Source: an uncultured Acetatifactor sp. | Lineage (GTDB): Bacteria > Bacillota > Clostridia > Lachnospirales > Lachnospiraceae | DNA: 64,000 nucleotides | Assembly (NCBI GenBank): GCA_910586835.1 | Contig: CAJUJU010000001.1 | Location: forward strand, 1-64,000 | Direction: 5' to 3' | Shown: positions 33,882-42,922 of the stretch, in pieces | How positions within the stretch are numbered: the stretch's first letter is position 1 | Layout of the letters: every line of letters begins with the position of its first letter | Program-made: the position numbers and the translations under genes | The notes under the pieces: model-generated | Databases searched by the model: none | What the model saw: the letters and a program-made list of their open reading frames with translations, nothing else | What the model was told of the DNA's origin: nothing

Positions 33882-35201
33882 TCATACTTTTACCCTCATC
33901 ATATAATAACCGAAATCACCCTGCTGCGCCGGCTCCTCTGCACATTCAAAGCTTTCAAAACCGAACATAACTGCCACCTGCTTTTCTCTGTCATAATAAT
34001 TTCCGGGAACCCCTGCATAATAAAGAATTTCCCCTCTTCTCTCCATCCGGGTAAGAATCAAATGATGATAATTATAATATCCATGCAGCAGAAAACTGTT
34101 GTTTACGGCGCGATAGGATTCTTCCGAGAAAATCACAAAGTCTGACGGTCCGATGGATAAATAATCCCTTTCGTCCCGAAAAGGACGTATATGAGGATAG
34201 ATCTGTGAGAGCTGAAGCCATTTTTCCTCCAAAAGCTTTACCGTGCGCCCATTCTTTTTTGAGATGTTTCCGGCTCTGCTCACTTCCTGCCCCTCTCCCA
34301 TCCTTTGCCTTGTATAATTTTCCTCTGTTTCCGTTCCCGATCTCCGCGAACTTTGTGAAACAGCGCCCTGAATCGTTTCTTTCTCCCTTCTCTGTGTATA
34401 TGTCTCAGGATTTGTTCCTTTCTCTTCTCTCTGCATAAAGGATTCCAGAACCGCCTCCTTCTCCCCGCTTTGCATAAATGACTCTGGAGCTGTTTCTTTT
34501 TCCCTTCTCTGAATAAATGTCTCAGGAGCTGTTTCTTCTTCCCCTCTCTGCATAAAGGATTCCGAAACCACTTCCTTCTCCCCGTTTTGCATAAATGTCT
34601 CTGGAGCTGTTTCTTTTTCCCTTCTCTGCATAAGAGACTCTGGAGCTGTTTCTTTTTCCTCTCTTGTCAAAAAAACACCTGAGCCTGCTCCTTCCTCTCC
34701 TCTCTGCCTGAACCCTCCCGAAGCTGCTTCCTTCTCCCCTCTCTGCAAAGCCATACCAGAAACCGTTTCTTTCTCCTCTTTTCGTCGAAATAAGCCTCGG
34801 GCCGTGGTTTCCTTTCCGACAGATATCTTACCCTCTTCTGCGTCGGTTCCCTTTTCGGCGGGCCATCTGCAGGCCGCCTCCATCCCCTCCCCAAGGGGAA
34901 TCCGAATTCCAGTCAGTTCCCCGTATTCCAATTCCTCTCCGTCAATCCCCTTTTTCAGGTCTTCCTCGTATCGGAATTCCCCGCATCCGTTTTGTATTCC
35001 CATCTCTCCCAGCAGCAGTTCCTTTTCCCCCGCGCACAGGATCACGGAACCGGCCGTCCTGCCCGCTGCGGATACGCCCTTTAAGGTCAGTTCAAGCCGG
35101 AAACGTTCCCCCCTGATTTCCGTTCTGGCAAACCCTCCGTTTCTGACCCTCTCCCCGTTTCTGTAAAAGTCCAGATACCTTACCTTTTTCTCATAAAACA
35201 T
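33882..35201 (-). CDS. DUF6128-type protein with 13-residue repeats
   Basis: A 439-residue protein in three parts. Residues 1-110 form a beta-rich N-terminal region starting FYEKKVRYLDFYRNGERVRNGGF. The middle is a low-complexity Glu/Lys/Arg-rich region with ten tandem 13-residue repeats (consensus MQRREKETAPESF). The C-terminal ~115 residues contain IRPFRDERDYLSIGPSDFVI, NNSFLLHGYYNYHHL and QVAVMFGFESFE, the DUF6128-like domain seen in Lachnospiraceae. GGAGG eight bases before the ATG at 35201 fixes the start. Function is unknown; no signal peptide. The 63-bp tandem repeats lie immediately upstream. Confidence 0.8.
   Translation of the reverse strand: MFYEKKVRYLDFYRNGERVRNGGFARTEIRGERFRLELTLKGVSAAGRTAGSVILCAGEKELLLGEMGIQNGCGEFRYEEDLKKGIDGEELEYGELTGIRIPLGEGMEAACRWPAEKGTDAEEGKISVGKETTARGLFRRKEEKETVSGMALQRGEKEAASGGFRQRGEEGAGSGVFLTREEKETAPESLMQRREKETAPETFMQNGEKEVVSESFMQRGEEETAPETFIQRREKETAPESFMQSGEKEAVLESFMQREEKGTNPETYTQRREKETIQGAVSQSSRRSGTETEENYTRQRMGEGQEVSRAGNISKKNGRTVKLLEEKWLQLSQIYPHIRPFRDERDYLSIGPSDFVIFSEESYRAVNNSFLLHGYYNYHHLILTRMERRGEILYYAGVPGNYYDREKQVAVMFGFESFECAEEPAQQGDFGYYMMRVKV
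34359..34748 (-). repeat. Ten tandem 39-bp coding repeats
   Basis: Within the DUF6128-type gene, ten in-frame units of 39 bp encode 13 residues each, for example MQRREKETAPETF, MQNGEKEVVSESF and IQRREKETAPESF. Units 4-8 are the most alike. Copy number could vary without frameshift. Confidence 0.9.
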
Positions 35202-35277
35202 ATGCGGCCCCTCCGAATCCGTTATATTCTGTTTCACCCGTATCAGAATTGTGAAATACCCTTTTCATCTTTTCACA

Positions 35278-35466
35278 TTAACTCCCATCCGCCCGCCAAA
35301 GCGGGCGTACAGATCAGGATTGTGAAATGCTCTTTTCACATTAACTCCCACCTGCCCGCCAAGGCGGGCGTACAGATCAGGATTGTGAAATGCTCTATTC
35401 ACATTAACTCCCACCTGCCCGCCAAGGCGGGCGTACAGATCAGGATTGTGAAATGCTCTATTCACA
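35278..35466. repeat. Three 63-bp tandem repeats plus a degenerate fourth
   Basis: Units start at 35278, 35341 and 35404 and are nearly identical; a decayed copy lies at ~35240-35277. Each unit has two inverted repeats: GCCCGCC-AA-GGCGGGC (perfect in units 2 and 3) and TGTGAA...TTCACA. They fill the spacer between the ABC permease stop and the DUF6128-type gene. On the minus strand they are open in one frame (21 residues per unit, FHNPDLYARLGGQVG), beginning with an ATG right after the permease stop, but no ribosome site supports translation. Confidence 0.9.
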
Positions 35467-35492
35467 TTAATATATTCGGAGGGTTGTCTCAT

Positions 35493-37580
35493 TTATGCAT
35501 GAACATTCCGCTTAAAGCCCACATAGGTTACAATAAAATAAACCAGATAAATTCCGAAAAACAAAACAATACTTTTCAGAAAAAAGCCGCCTGCTGCCAC
35601 AGGTACTCCTGTCTCCAGTACAAATACCCTGCTGACATACAAAATCATCTTTCCGCTGATCACGACAGCCAGCAGGGCAGGGCACAGATAGTATGCTGCA
35701 AGCTGCTTCAGAATCAGCCCCCGTATCTGCCTTCGATCCAATCCCAGCTTATTCAGCACATCGTACCTGAACCTATATTTTGCAGAGTCACTCAGCTGCT
35801 GCACGGCCAACACTGTCATGGCAACACAGACAAATACCAATCCGATATAAAACAGCGGAAAGATCATTGAACCCAACAGATATTTCATCTCCGGAATCAG
35901 CATTTCCCTTGCCAGGCAAAGTCCTATATATACAATAATGTTGTCCGATCCGGTGCTGAAATCCACTTCCGGACGCTCCGCGTATTCCTCCATATAATCA
36001 TAAAACTTTTCCTTATCCTCCGACAGATCGTGCACAATTTGCCGAAGCTCCTCTGTCAATTCTCCCTTCACGTCCGCCACCAGTTCGGAATAATAGGGCG
36101 TCATTCTTCCCAGCACGGCATCCGGTACGATAATCAGGTAATCCGCTCCGTTGTGTCCGTCCTGTGAAAAGGGATCCGCCACAATACCTGCACAGGTAAG
36201 AATCCCCTCCCCCGACGCATTACCGATCTGAAGCTCCTCTCCTGCCTTTTGTACATCCTCATACAGTCGGGGTTTGATCTGCAGCAGATATTCTCCTGAT
36301 TCCAGTGAGATATTGTCATAGCCCAGCATTTCCCGGAGACGGTTATAGTCCGTGATGCCCATATAGGTATCAAAGGGATAATAAATACTTTCGGTTTGAA
36401 GCATCCTTTCAATCTTCGGCATGTCAGGGCTCCCGTCCTCGTTGCGGTACATTGTCCCCCATGCCCTCAGATGAGTCAGAATCCATGCATTGACCTGTAT
36501 CTGACGGTCCGTATAAATCCGATAAGAATAATACTCCAGCTCCGCTCCCCGGGCATCCAGCAGCGCCCGTTCCTTCCGGAAATCATCCTCCGCATCCGCA
36601 CTGTACATCTGTATGTCAAAAGGAAATTTATCCTCCAGAACCGTATTCTCATAGGTACTGAACATCAGTGCAATGGAAGCTCCCATCAACGCCAGGGTGA
36701 ACAGGGAGGTCAGTGTTCCCAGGGTAAACTGCATGGTGCGCACCTTTGAGGCGAACTGCCGCAAAAGGAACAGATTCTGCCCTGTGTAGATCCCCCTGCC
36801 CTTTCGACGCACATAGCAGATGATCCAGGCGGACAATCCAACGTAAAAGAGATAAATGGTGACCACCAGGCCAACCAGGAATAAAATGATTTCTCTCGCG
36901 CCGGAAAGCCTGCCAAAGACTGCCCAGAACAGAAAAATGAAAAAAACCGACAGCGGAAGAATGAGTCGCTTTGCCGATTCATGCCTTTCCCTGATTTCCT
37001 CATTCTGCCGCTTCGCGTTCATCAGACCATGAATGTTCATTTTCCGGAACCTGCGCCTGCACCGAAGAAGCGCCAGCAAATAACAGCCTGCATAGCAAAG
37101 CACCGTCACCAGGATGGTTCCCCGGTGAAAGGAAACATGCAGGTGGTATTCCATCCTCACCATGGAAAACATCACCGTAAACAAAAGCTGCTGAAACACC
37201 ACGCCCAGCAGACAGCCAAACAGAAAAGACACACTGCCCAGAAGAATATTTTCCCGGATATACAGTCTGGATATGGTTTTCTTCCGCATCCCCAGCAGCA
37301 GATAAATGCCAAACTCCGTACTTCTCTTCTCCAGCATGAACCGAACCATGTAGTTGATCAGCCACGCCACGATCAATACGATAAAAAATGTGGCGAGTCC
37401 GATCATCACAGTCATGATATCCACATCCTCCAGCATATTGACCTGGTCTGCCAGTTCGTTCTGAAAAAACAGGCTGCCAAAGGAATACATCAGCGCGACA
37501 ACTATCGTCATGGTGAGAGTATAAACCAGATAGTCTCTGGCAGAACGCTTCATATTGCGGAACGCAAGTTTACTTAACAT
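35493..37580 (-). CDS. BceB/VraG-type ABC transporter permease
   Basis: A 695-residue membrane protein with ten predicted helices and a large extracellular domain of ~200 residues between helices 7 and 8, the architecture of bacitracin/lantibiotic-resistance permeases (FtsX-like). It begins LAFRNMKRSARDYLVYTLTM. Such permeases both sense the peptide antibiotic and free its lipid target, and they signal through a partner histidine kinase, present here upstream. Its start overlaps the ATPase gene by 11 bp. Peptide specificity cannot be read. Confidence 0.9.
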   Translation of the reverse strand: MLSKLAFRNMKRSARDYLVYTLTMTIVVALMYSFGSLFFQNELADQVNMLEDVDIMTVMIGLATFFIVLIVAWLINYMVRFMLEKRSTEFGIYLLLGMRKKTISRLYIRENILLGSVSFLFGCLLGVVFQQLLFTVMFSMVRMEYHLHVSFHRGTILVTVLCYAGCYLLALLRCRRRFRKMNIHGLMNAKRQNEEIRERHESAKRLILPLSVFFIFLFWAVFGRLSGAREIILFLVGLVVTIYLFYVGLSAWIICYVRRKGRGIYTGQNLFLLRQFASKVRTMQFTLGTLTSLFTLALMGASIALMFSTYENTVLEDKFPFDIQMYSADAEDDFRKERALLDARGAELEYYSYRIYTDRQIQVNAWILTHLRAWGTMYRNEDGSPDMPKIERMLQTESIYYPFDTYMGITDYNRLREMLGYDNISLESGEYLLQIKPRLYEDVQKAGEELQIGNASGEGILTCAGIVADPFSQDGHNGADYLIIVPDAVLGRMTPYYSELVADVKGELTEELRQIVHDLSEDKEKFYDYMEEYAERPEVDFSTGSDNIIVYIGLCLAREMLIPEMKYLLGSMIFPLFYIGLVFVCVAMTVLAVQQLSDSAKYRFRYDVLNKLGLDRRQIRGLILKQLAAYYLCPALLAVVISGKMILYVSRVFVLETGVPVAAGGFFLKSIVLFFGIYLVYFIVTYVGFKRNVHA

Positions 37581-38367
37581 CTGTCATTTCACCTCCCGTC
37601 AGAGATAGCACATCCAGGATTTCCTGCAAAAATACTCTGCGGCTTCTGTCTCCCCGAACCAGCTCATGAAAAATTTTCCCGTCCTTCAGAAACAGAATAC
37701 GCCCGCAATAGCTGGCGGAAAATGCGTCATGGGTCACCATCAGAATCGTGGCCTTCATGGTGTGGTTTAAGTCGGTAAAAGTCTCCAACAGGGTCTGTGC
37801 CGCCCTGGAGTCCAGCGCTCCGGTAGGCTCGTCAGCCAGAAGAAGCCTGGGATGATTGACCAGCGCCCTGGCACAGGCACACCTTTGTTTCTGTCCGCCT
37901 GACACCTGGTAGGGAAACTTCTCCCTCACATCCTCAATTCCCAACAGACGCAGGATCTCTTCACAGCTCTGTGTCAGTTTCTTTTTCCGCCCAATGCCGC
38001 TGCCATCCGCCCCCTTCCTGTCCTTCTGCAGCGTCAATGCCAGAATAATATTCTCCTCAATTGTCAGCGTGTCCAGCAGATTATAGTCCTGAAACACAAA
38101 ACCCAGATTGTTTTTCCGAAAGTCGGACAATGCGTTTTCCGACAGCTCCGTGATATCTGTTTTCTCATAGTAGATATGTCCGGCTGTCACCCGGTCGATG
38201 GTGGCAAGCATGTTCAACAGCGTTGTCTTGCCGGATCCCGAAGGCCCCATCACCCCCACAAATTCCCCCTGATCCACACAGAAGCTGACCCGATCCACCG
38301 CCTTTGTCACATTTGACTCGTTTCCATAGTATTTTTCCACATCACATATCCGAATATAGTCCTGCAT
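37570..38367 (-). CDS. BceA-type ABC transporter ATPase
   Basis: A 265-residue ATPase with Walker A GPSGSGKTT, Q-loop FVFQDYNLLD, signature QVSGGQKQR, Walker B LLLADEPTGALD and His-loop MVTHD. The LolD/MacB/BceA subclass fits its FtsX-like partner. AGGAGG five bases before the ATG at 38367 rejects the longer reading to 38457. It lies 165 bp downstream of the kinase gene, past a long palindrome. Confidence 0.92.
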   Translation of the reverse strand: MQDYIRICDVEKYYGNESNVTKAVDRVSFCVDQGEFVGVMGPSGSGKTTLLNMLATIDRVTAGHIYYEKTDITELSENALSDFRKNNLGFVFQDYNLLDTLTIEENIILALTLQKDRKGADGSGIGRKKKLTQSCEEILRLLGIEDVREKFPYQVSGGQKQRCACARALVNHPRLLLADEPTGALDSRAAQTLLETFTDLNHTMKATILMVTHDAFSASYCGRILFLKDGKIFHELVRGDRSRRVFLQEILDVLSLTGGEMTDVK

Positions 38368-38497
38368 TTTTCCTCCTGTCTTCCCGCTTCCGCGGACCTG
38401 CTCTGTGACACTCGCAAACCGGCCGGCATTCCCTGGCTGATTTCTTCTGCGTCTCACATCAGTCTACCGTCTGCCGCCATATTCTTGTATAAAAACA

Positions 38498-38537
38498 GAT
38501 TGAAGTTATCTTAAATTTTCGTAAGATAACTTCAATC
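38498..38537. terminator. 16-bp perfect inverted repeat after the kinase gene
   Basis: GATTGAAGTTATCTTA (38498-38513) and TAAGATAACTTCAATC (38522-38537) are perfect complements around an 8-base loop, followed on the minus strand by TGTTTTTAT. The right arm contains the kinase stop codon. It reads as a terminator of the regulator-kinase transcript, but its position just ahead of the ABC genes also suits a response-regulator operator. Confidence 0.75.
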
Positions 38538-39629
38538 CTCTTTTTCACTGCGCCATTCTTCCAGGTTATTACAGATATAATTGCTGACAGGGAACTCCAG
38601 CGTCAGCCTTGTGCCCACACCGGAACGGGAATCTGCAGACAGACCGATTCCCAGCCTGTCACACAGCCTGCGACACAGATACAGTCCCATGCCGGTAGAT
38701 CCCTCCCGGGCTCTTCCGTTGCTTCCGGTAAACCCCTTCTCAAAGATGCGGGACAACTCTTCTTTTCGGATACCGGTTCCGTTGTCCTCAAGTTCCAGCA
38801 TCACACCATTTCTCTCTCTTCTGGAACGGATGCTCAGAACCGGGCTTTCTCCCCGGTATTTCACACTGTTCAACACGATCTGATTCAAGATGAAGGCAAT
38901 CCATTTTTCATCCGTATAAACCGTATCCCTGCAGCTTACCTCCACTTTAAAGCCGTTCTGAATCAGCAGCAGACGATTCCTTTCCAGAACCTCGCAGACC
39001 ATATCCTCCAGACAGACTTCCCGTATCATGAAGTCCCGATAGACCTCTTCCGAACGGGCGTAATATAAAATCCGCTCCACACAATTTTCGATCTTCCGGT
39101 TTTCCATACTGATGGTGCGCAAATCCTCCGCGCTGTACGGCCCCTCGGCAGACAGCCTCATTCCCTGCTGTGTTTCCACAGATTGACCATTCCGCCTGTT
39201 GGCACAGAGCAGCTCGATACCGGTAATCGGCGCTTTGATCTCATGCACCCAGCTTTCAATGTACTCCCTGTAGTCCTTCTTATCGTCCTCAACCCGGCGA
39301 ATCCGCTCAATACAGGATTTGTTGGAACAACGGATCATCTCCCGGTACAGTCTGTCCTCCAGCCGAAAGGAATCCGGGAACAACTCCCCCAGAAGATACC
39401 TTTGATCCACCTTTTCCAGTATCCTTTCCGCCTCCCGGAAAAACCTTCTGCGCTGCAGAAAGGTAACTGCCAGCCAGACAGTCAGCAGAATCACCCACAT
39501 GGTCAGAAACAGAACCGTGTTGGTCAGGCTGTAGTTGGTCAGCCTGAAAAAAAACGCCGTCATACACATACACACCAGATGAAGGAGCAATAACATTCCT
39601 CTGTCCTTCAGGAAGTCTGTCAGCTTCAT
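38532..39629 (-). CDS. BceS-type sensor histidine kinase
   Basis: A 365-residue kinase with two transmembrane helices (about 11-29 and 37-57) and almost no extracellular loop, the intramembrane-sensing layout of BceS kinases. The phospho-acceptor is His129 in WVHEIKAPIT; the catalytic domain shows FILNQIVLNSVKY, EDNGTGI and GSTGMGLYL. It senses flux through the neighbouring permease rather than the drug itself. Its start overlaps the regulator stop by ATGA. Confidence 0.92.
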   Translation of the reverse strand: MKLTDFLKDRGMLLLLHLVCMCMTAFFFRLTNYSLTNTVLFLTMWVILLTVWLAVTFLQRRRFFREAERILEKVDQRYLLGELFPDSFRLEDRLYREMIRCSNKSCIERIRRVEDDKKDYREYIESWVHEIKAPITGIELLCANRRNGQSVETQQGMRLSAEGPYSAEDLRTISMENRKIENCVERILYYARSEEVYRDFMIREVCLEDMVCEVLERNRLLLIQNGFKVEVSCRDTVYTDEKWIAFILNQIVLNSVKYRGESPVLSIRSRRERNGVMLELEDNGTGIRKEELSRIFEKGFTGSNGRAREGSTGMGLYLCRRLCDRLGIGLSADSRSGVGTRLTLEFPVSNYICNNLEEWRSEKED

Positions 39630-40294
39630 ATGCGGTATCCCATCCCTCTCCTGGTCTCAATAAAGTTCTGCGCCCCTATGGCCTTCAGTTTTTCCCGGAG
39701 CTTTGCCACATGGACGCTGAGTGTGTTGTCGTCGATAAAAATCCTGTTTTCCCACAAATATTCAATTAGATCCATTCTGGAGACATACACTCCCTGATGC
39801 TGAAACAACTGATGCAGTATCTTCATTTCATTCTTTGTCAGATCAGCATACCGCTCTCCGCAGGCAAGCGTGCATCTGGCTATATCCAGCTGCACACCGC
39901 CCTTTTCATACTGCGTGGCTTCTTTTGCCTCCATACCTCCGGTACGCTTCAGCACCGCCGCAATCCTTGCCAGAAGTACAGGCGCCCGGTAGGGCTTAAG
40001 AATATAGTCGTCTCCGCCCTTCAGCAATCCGTTCAGCTCGTCCATGGGATCCACACGCCCCGTCAAAAAGATTACAGGCACCTCTGTCTGTCGTCGCAGC
40101 TGCATACAGAGGTCAAAACCCGACACACCCTGAAGATTTACATCCAGAAGCACCAGATCCGGCTGCGCCTCCAACACCTGACGGACAACCTCGTCAAAGC
40201 ATTCCGGCGCCGTCACCCGGTACAGCGCGTTTTCCAACAATATTTTCAGTTCTTCCCGCAAGGTCTGCTCGTCCTCAATCACGAAAATATGCAT
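39626..40294 (-). CDS. BceR-type response regulator (OmpR family)
   Basis: A 222-residue regulator with a receiver domain (acidic pocket Glu7-Asp8, phospho-site Asp51 in LLDVNLQG, Lys in LKPY) and a C-terminal winged helix ending in ETRRGMGYRI. It should activate the downstream ABC genes when peptides are present. It begins 11 bp after the CdaR-type gene with no strong ribosome site, so it may be co-transcribed with it. Confidence 0.92.
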   Translation of the reverse strand: MHIFVIEDEQTLREELKILLENALYRVTAPECFDEVVRQVLEAQPDLVLLDVNLQGVSGFDLCMQLRRQTEVPVIFLTGRVDPMDELNGLLKGGDDYILKPYRAPVLLARIAAVLKRTGGMEAKEATQYEKGGVQLDIARCTLACGERYADLTKNEMKILHQLFQHQGVYVSRMDLIEYLWENRIFIDDNTLSVHVAKLREKLKAIGAQNFIETRRGMGYRI

Positions 40295-40305
40295 ACTGCG
40301 CCCGC

Positions 40306-41394
40306 TTAATAATTCATATTATCCAAATACTTCATATAATTCACTACCATCAGTGCAATTTTGAAGGTCAGGGCATCGTCAAAGTTTCTCAGATCCAGGC
40401 CGGTGCTCTTCTGCAGCTTCTCGATCCGGTACACGAGGGTATTTCTGTGTACAAAAAGCTGCCGCGAGGTCTCCGAAACATTCAGATTGTTCTCAAAAAA
40501 TTTATTGATGGTATTCAGTGTCTCTTCATCCAGATCATCGGGCACATTGTCTCCAAAAATCTCTTCGATAAAGATCCTGCACAGATTGATGGGCAGCTGA
40601 TAAATCAGCCTTCCTATTCCCAGAGTGCTGTATGCCGCCACATTCTTTTCCGCATAGAAAATCTTTCCCACATCCAGCGCCATCTTTGCTTCCTTGTAGG
40701 ATTTGGATACATCCTTCAGCTCCGGAACCACGGTGCCGAAGGACACTCTGACATTCAGCATGGCCTCCGCATTCGTCATTGCCACAATCGTATCCGCAAT
40801 CCCCATCAGTTCTTCATGGCTGCCGCCCTGCTCCAGCGCTTTTATAAGAATCACATTGCTTTCATCCACCGCTGTAATATAATCGCCGGACTGGCTGGAA
40901 AACATTCCCTTCAGCAGCTCCGTGACAATCCCGTCCTTTTCCAGTGCCGTCTCCACCAGAAAAACTGCCCTGGGAACGGCTACTTCCACATGGAGCTTCT
41001 TTGCCCTGTTATAGATATCCACCAGTAACAGATTATCCAAAAGCAGATTCTGGAAAAAATTATTTCGGTCAAGCCGCTCCTTATATGCCACGGCAAGATT
41101 TCTAATCTGGCACACGGCAATTTTTCCAACCATGTATACGTCATCGCTGGTTCCCCTTGCCACCAGGATATATAACAGTTCTCCTTCGTCCGTAATCTTC
41201 AGCAGATGATGGATACCAATTACCTGGCTGTCCGCAGGCGAATTGGCAAAACCGCTGATCAGCTCTCCGCCGATCTCCACCTGACTCACGGTGGAGGCAA
41301 CCAACGCCCCGAACATATCATATACACACAAATCTACCTTTGTAATCGCCTTCAATTCGTCAATACTGGTCTGAATTGTCTGATTAGAAATCAT
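40306..41394 (-). CDS. CdaR/PucR-family transcriptional regulator
   Basis: A 362-residue regulator with a diacid-recognition-like N-terminal domain, a GGDEF-like middle domain and a C-terminal PucR-type helix-turn-helix (NNLNVSETSRQLFVHRNTLVYRIEKL). Family members activate sugar or carbohydrate catabolic genes. It follows an MsmK-type ATPase gene, a pairing common in clostridia, with a strong terminator between. AGGGAGGG precedes the ATG by six bases. Effector unknown. Confidence 0.87.
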   Translation of the reverse strand: MISNQTIQTSIDELKAITKVDLCVYDMFGALVASTVSQVEIGGELISGFANSPADSQVIGIHHLLKITDEGELLYILVARGTSDDVYMVGKIAVCQIRNLAVAYKERLDRNNFFQNLLLDNLLLVDIYNRAKKLHVEVAVPRAVFLVETALEKDGIVTELLKGMFSSQSGDYITAVDESNVILIKALEQGGSHEELMGIADTIVAMTNAEAMLNVRVSFGTVVPELKDVSKSYKEAKMALDVGKIFYAEKNVAAYSTLGIGRLIYQLPINLCRIFIEEIFGDNVPDDLDEETLNTINKFFENNLNVSETSRQLFVHRNTLVYRIEKLQKSTGLDLRNFDDALTFKIALMVVNYMKYLDNMNY

Positions 41395-41532
41395 CTTTGT
41401 CCCTCCCTGTCCGTTTCATCGGACATCAATTCAGTGTTTGGATGAAACATCCTTTCCTGTCACACCAGACAGGCTGATAGATTCATCATACCTGATTTTC
41501 AAAACCTTCGCAAGTAAAAAAGCAAACGAAAA

Positions 41533-41555
41533 GGGGTGCCGTCACCAGCACCCCC
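41533..41555 (-). terminator. Rho-independent terminator after the MsmK/UgpC gene
   Basis: On the minus strand GGGGTGC-type arms (GGGGGTGC/GCACCCC) close a 9-base loop and are followed by TTTTCG and further T-rich sequence. Confidence 0.85.
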
Positions 41556-41567
41556 ATATGTTTCTGT

Positions 41568-42683
41568 TTAGTTGGTAATGATCTGCTCGGTTTCCTTATC
41601 GAACACATGAATCTTGTCGATATCAAACGCAAACTTGATAGCGTCGCCGGGTCTTGAAGTGGTACGGGAATCAACTCTTGCAGTGATCGGGAACTCATCC
41701 AGATCAAAGTACAGATAAACTTCCGCACCAAGCAGCTCGTATACCTTTACGGTAGAATCAAATACGCTCTGCTGAGGAGAAGATGCGATAAACGCCTCGG
41801 AGTCATATACATCCTCAGGACGAATACCGAAGGTAACTACCTTTCCGTCATAACCGCCATCGATCAGCTTCTTGGACTTTGCTGCCGGAAGAGGAATGCT
41901 GTGTCCTGCGATTTCCAGATGAGCAACATCACCGGAAACCTTAACGGTTGCATCCAGGAAGTTCATCTGAGGAGATCCCATGAATCCTGCCACGAACAGA
42001 TTGCAGGGCTTCTCATACAAATTCTGAGGAGTATCCACCTGCTGGATCACACCGTCCTTCATAACAACGATTCTGGTACCAAGGGTCATGGCCTCTGTCT
42101 GGTCATGGGTAACGTAGATGATGGTGGTGCCCAGTCTCTGATGCAGCTTTGCGATCTCGATACGCATCTGTACACGCAGCTTTGCGTCCAGATTGGAAAG
42201 AGGCTCATCCATCAGGAACACCTTGGGATTACGAACGATTGCACGTCCCATGGCAACACGCTGTCTCTGACCACCGGACAGAGCCTTGGGCTTACGGTCA
42301 AGCAGAGGAGTCAGATCCAGGATCTTGGCAGCTTCCTTAACCATCTTGTCAATCTGATCCTTGGGAACCTTTCTCAGCTTCAGACCAAATGCCATATTAT
42401 CATATACGGACATATGAGGATACAGAGCATAGTTCTGGAATACCATTGCAATGTCACGATCCTTGGGTTCAACGTCGTTCACTACCCTGTCTCCGATCTT
42501 CAGTTCACCGGAGGAAATGTCTTCCAGACCCGCGATCATACGGAGCGTCGTGGACTTACCACATCCGGAAGGACCTACGAAAATAATAAACTCCTGATCC
42601 GCGATTTGCAGGTTGAAATCCTTAACAGCTTCAAAACCGTTGGGATACACCTTGCAGACATTTGTCAAAGATAAACTTGCCAT
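41568..42683 (-). CDS. ugpC: Multiple-sugar ABC importer ATPase (MsmK/UgpC type)
   Basis: A 371-residue ATPase with Walker A GPSGCGKST, Q-loop FQNYALYPHM, signature LSGGQRQRVAMGRAI, Walker B VFLMDEPLSNLD and a C-terminal TOBE/MalK-like regulatory domain (FGIRPEDV). In Firmicutes one such orphan ATPase energises several sugar importers whose clusters lack an ATPase; no permease or binding protein lies nearby, which fits. AAAGGAG precedes the ATG. Confidence 0.93.
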   Translation of the reverse strand: MASLSLTNVCKVYPNGFEAVKDFNLQIADQEFIIFVGPSGCGKSTTLRMIAGLEDISSGELKIGDRVVNDVEPKDRDIAMVFQNYALYPHMSVYDNMAFGLKLRKVPKDQIDKMVKEAAKILDLTPLLDRKPKALSGGQRQRVAMGRAIVRNPKVFLMDEPLSNLDAKLRVQMRIEIAKLHQRLGTTIIYVTHDQTEAMTLGTRIVVMKDGVIQQVDTPQNLYEKPCNLFVAGFMGSPQMNFLDATVKVSGDVAHLEIAGHSIPLPAAKSKKLIDGGYDGKVVTFGIRPEDVYDSEAFIASSPQQSVFDSTVKVYELLGAEVYLYFDLDEFPITARVDSRTTSRPGDAIKFAFDIDKIHVFDKETEQIITN

Positions 42684-42922
42684 GTTGAAACTCCTTTCAT
42701 ATTTGCAATTACTTTATTAATTATCAGGTCACCTTATCACTGAACCTGAAATCAGTATACCTAAAATCTCTTTACAACACCATACCACTATTTCACAAAG
42801 ATTTCTTAACAGATTGTATGTTTTGCTCAGAAACAGATAAAAAATTTTTCTTACATGTCACATTGCCTAAAATGCGCCCTGGAACTTGGTCAAATTATAC
42901 AGCACACAGGTTCGACAGACAC

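Noticed and set aside
35278..35466. CRISPR array
   Set aside because: The 63-bp units are nearly identical along their whole length, with no variable spacers and no cas genes nearby.
35265..35492. A 75-codon gene encoded by the 63-bp repeats
   Set aside because: It begins directly after the permease stop but has no ribosome site and is composed only of repeat units, so I report the repeat and leave translation open.
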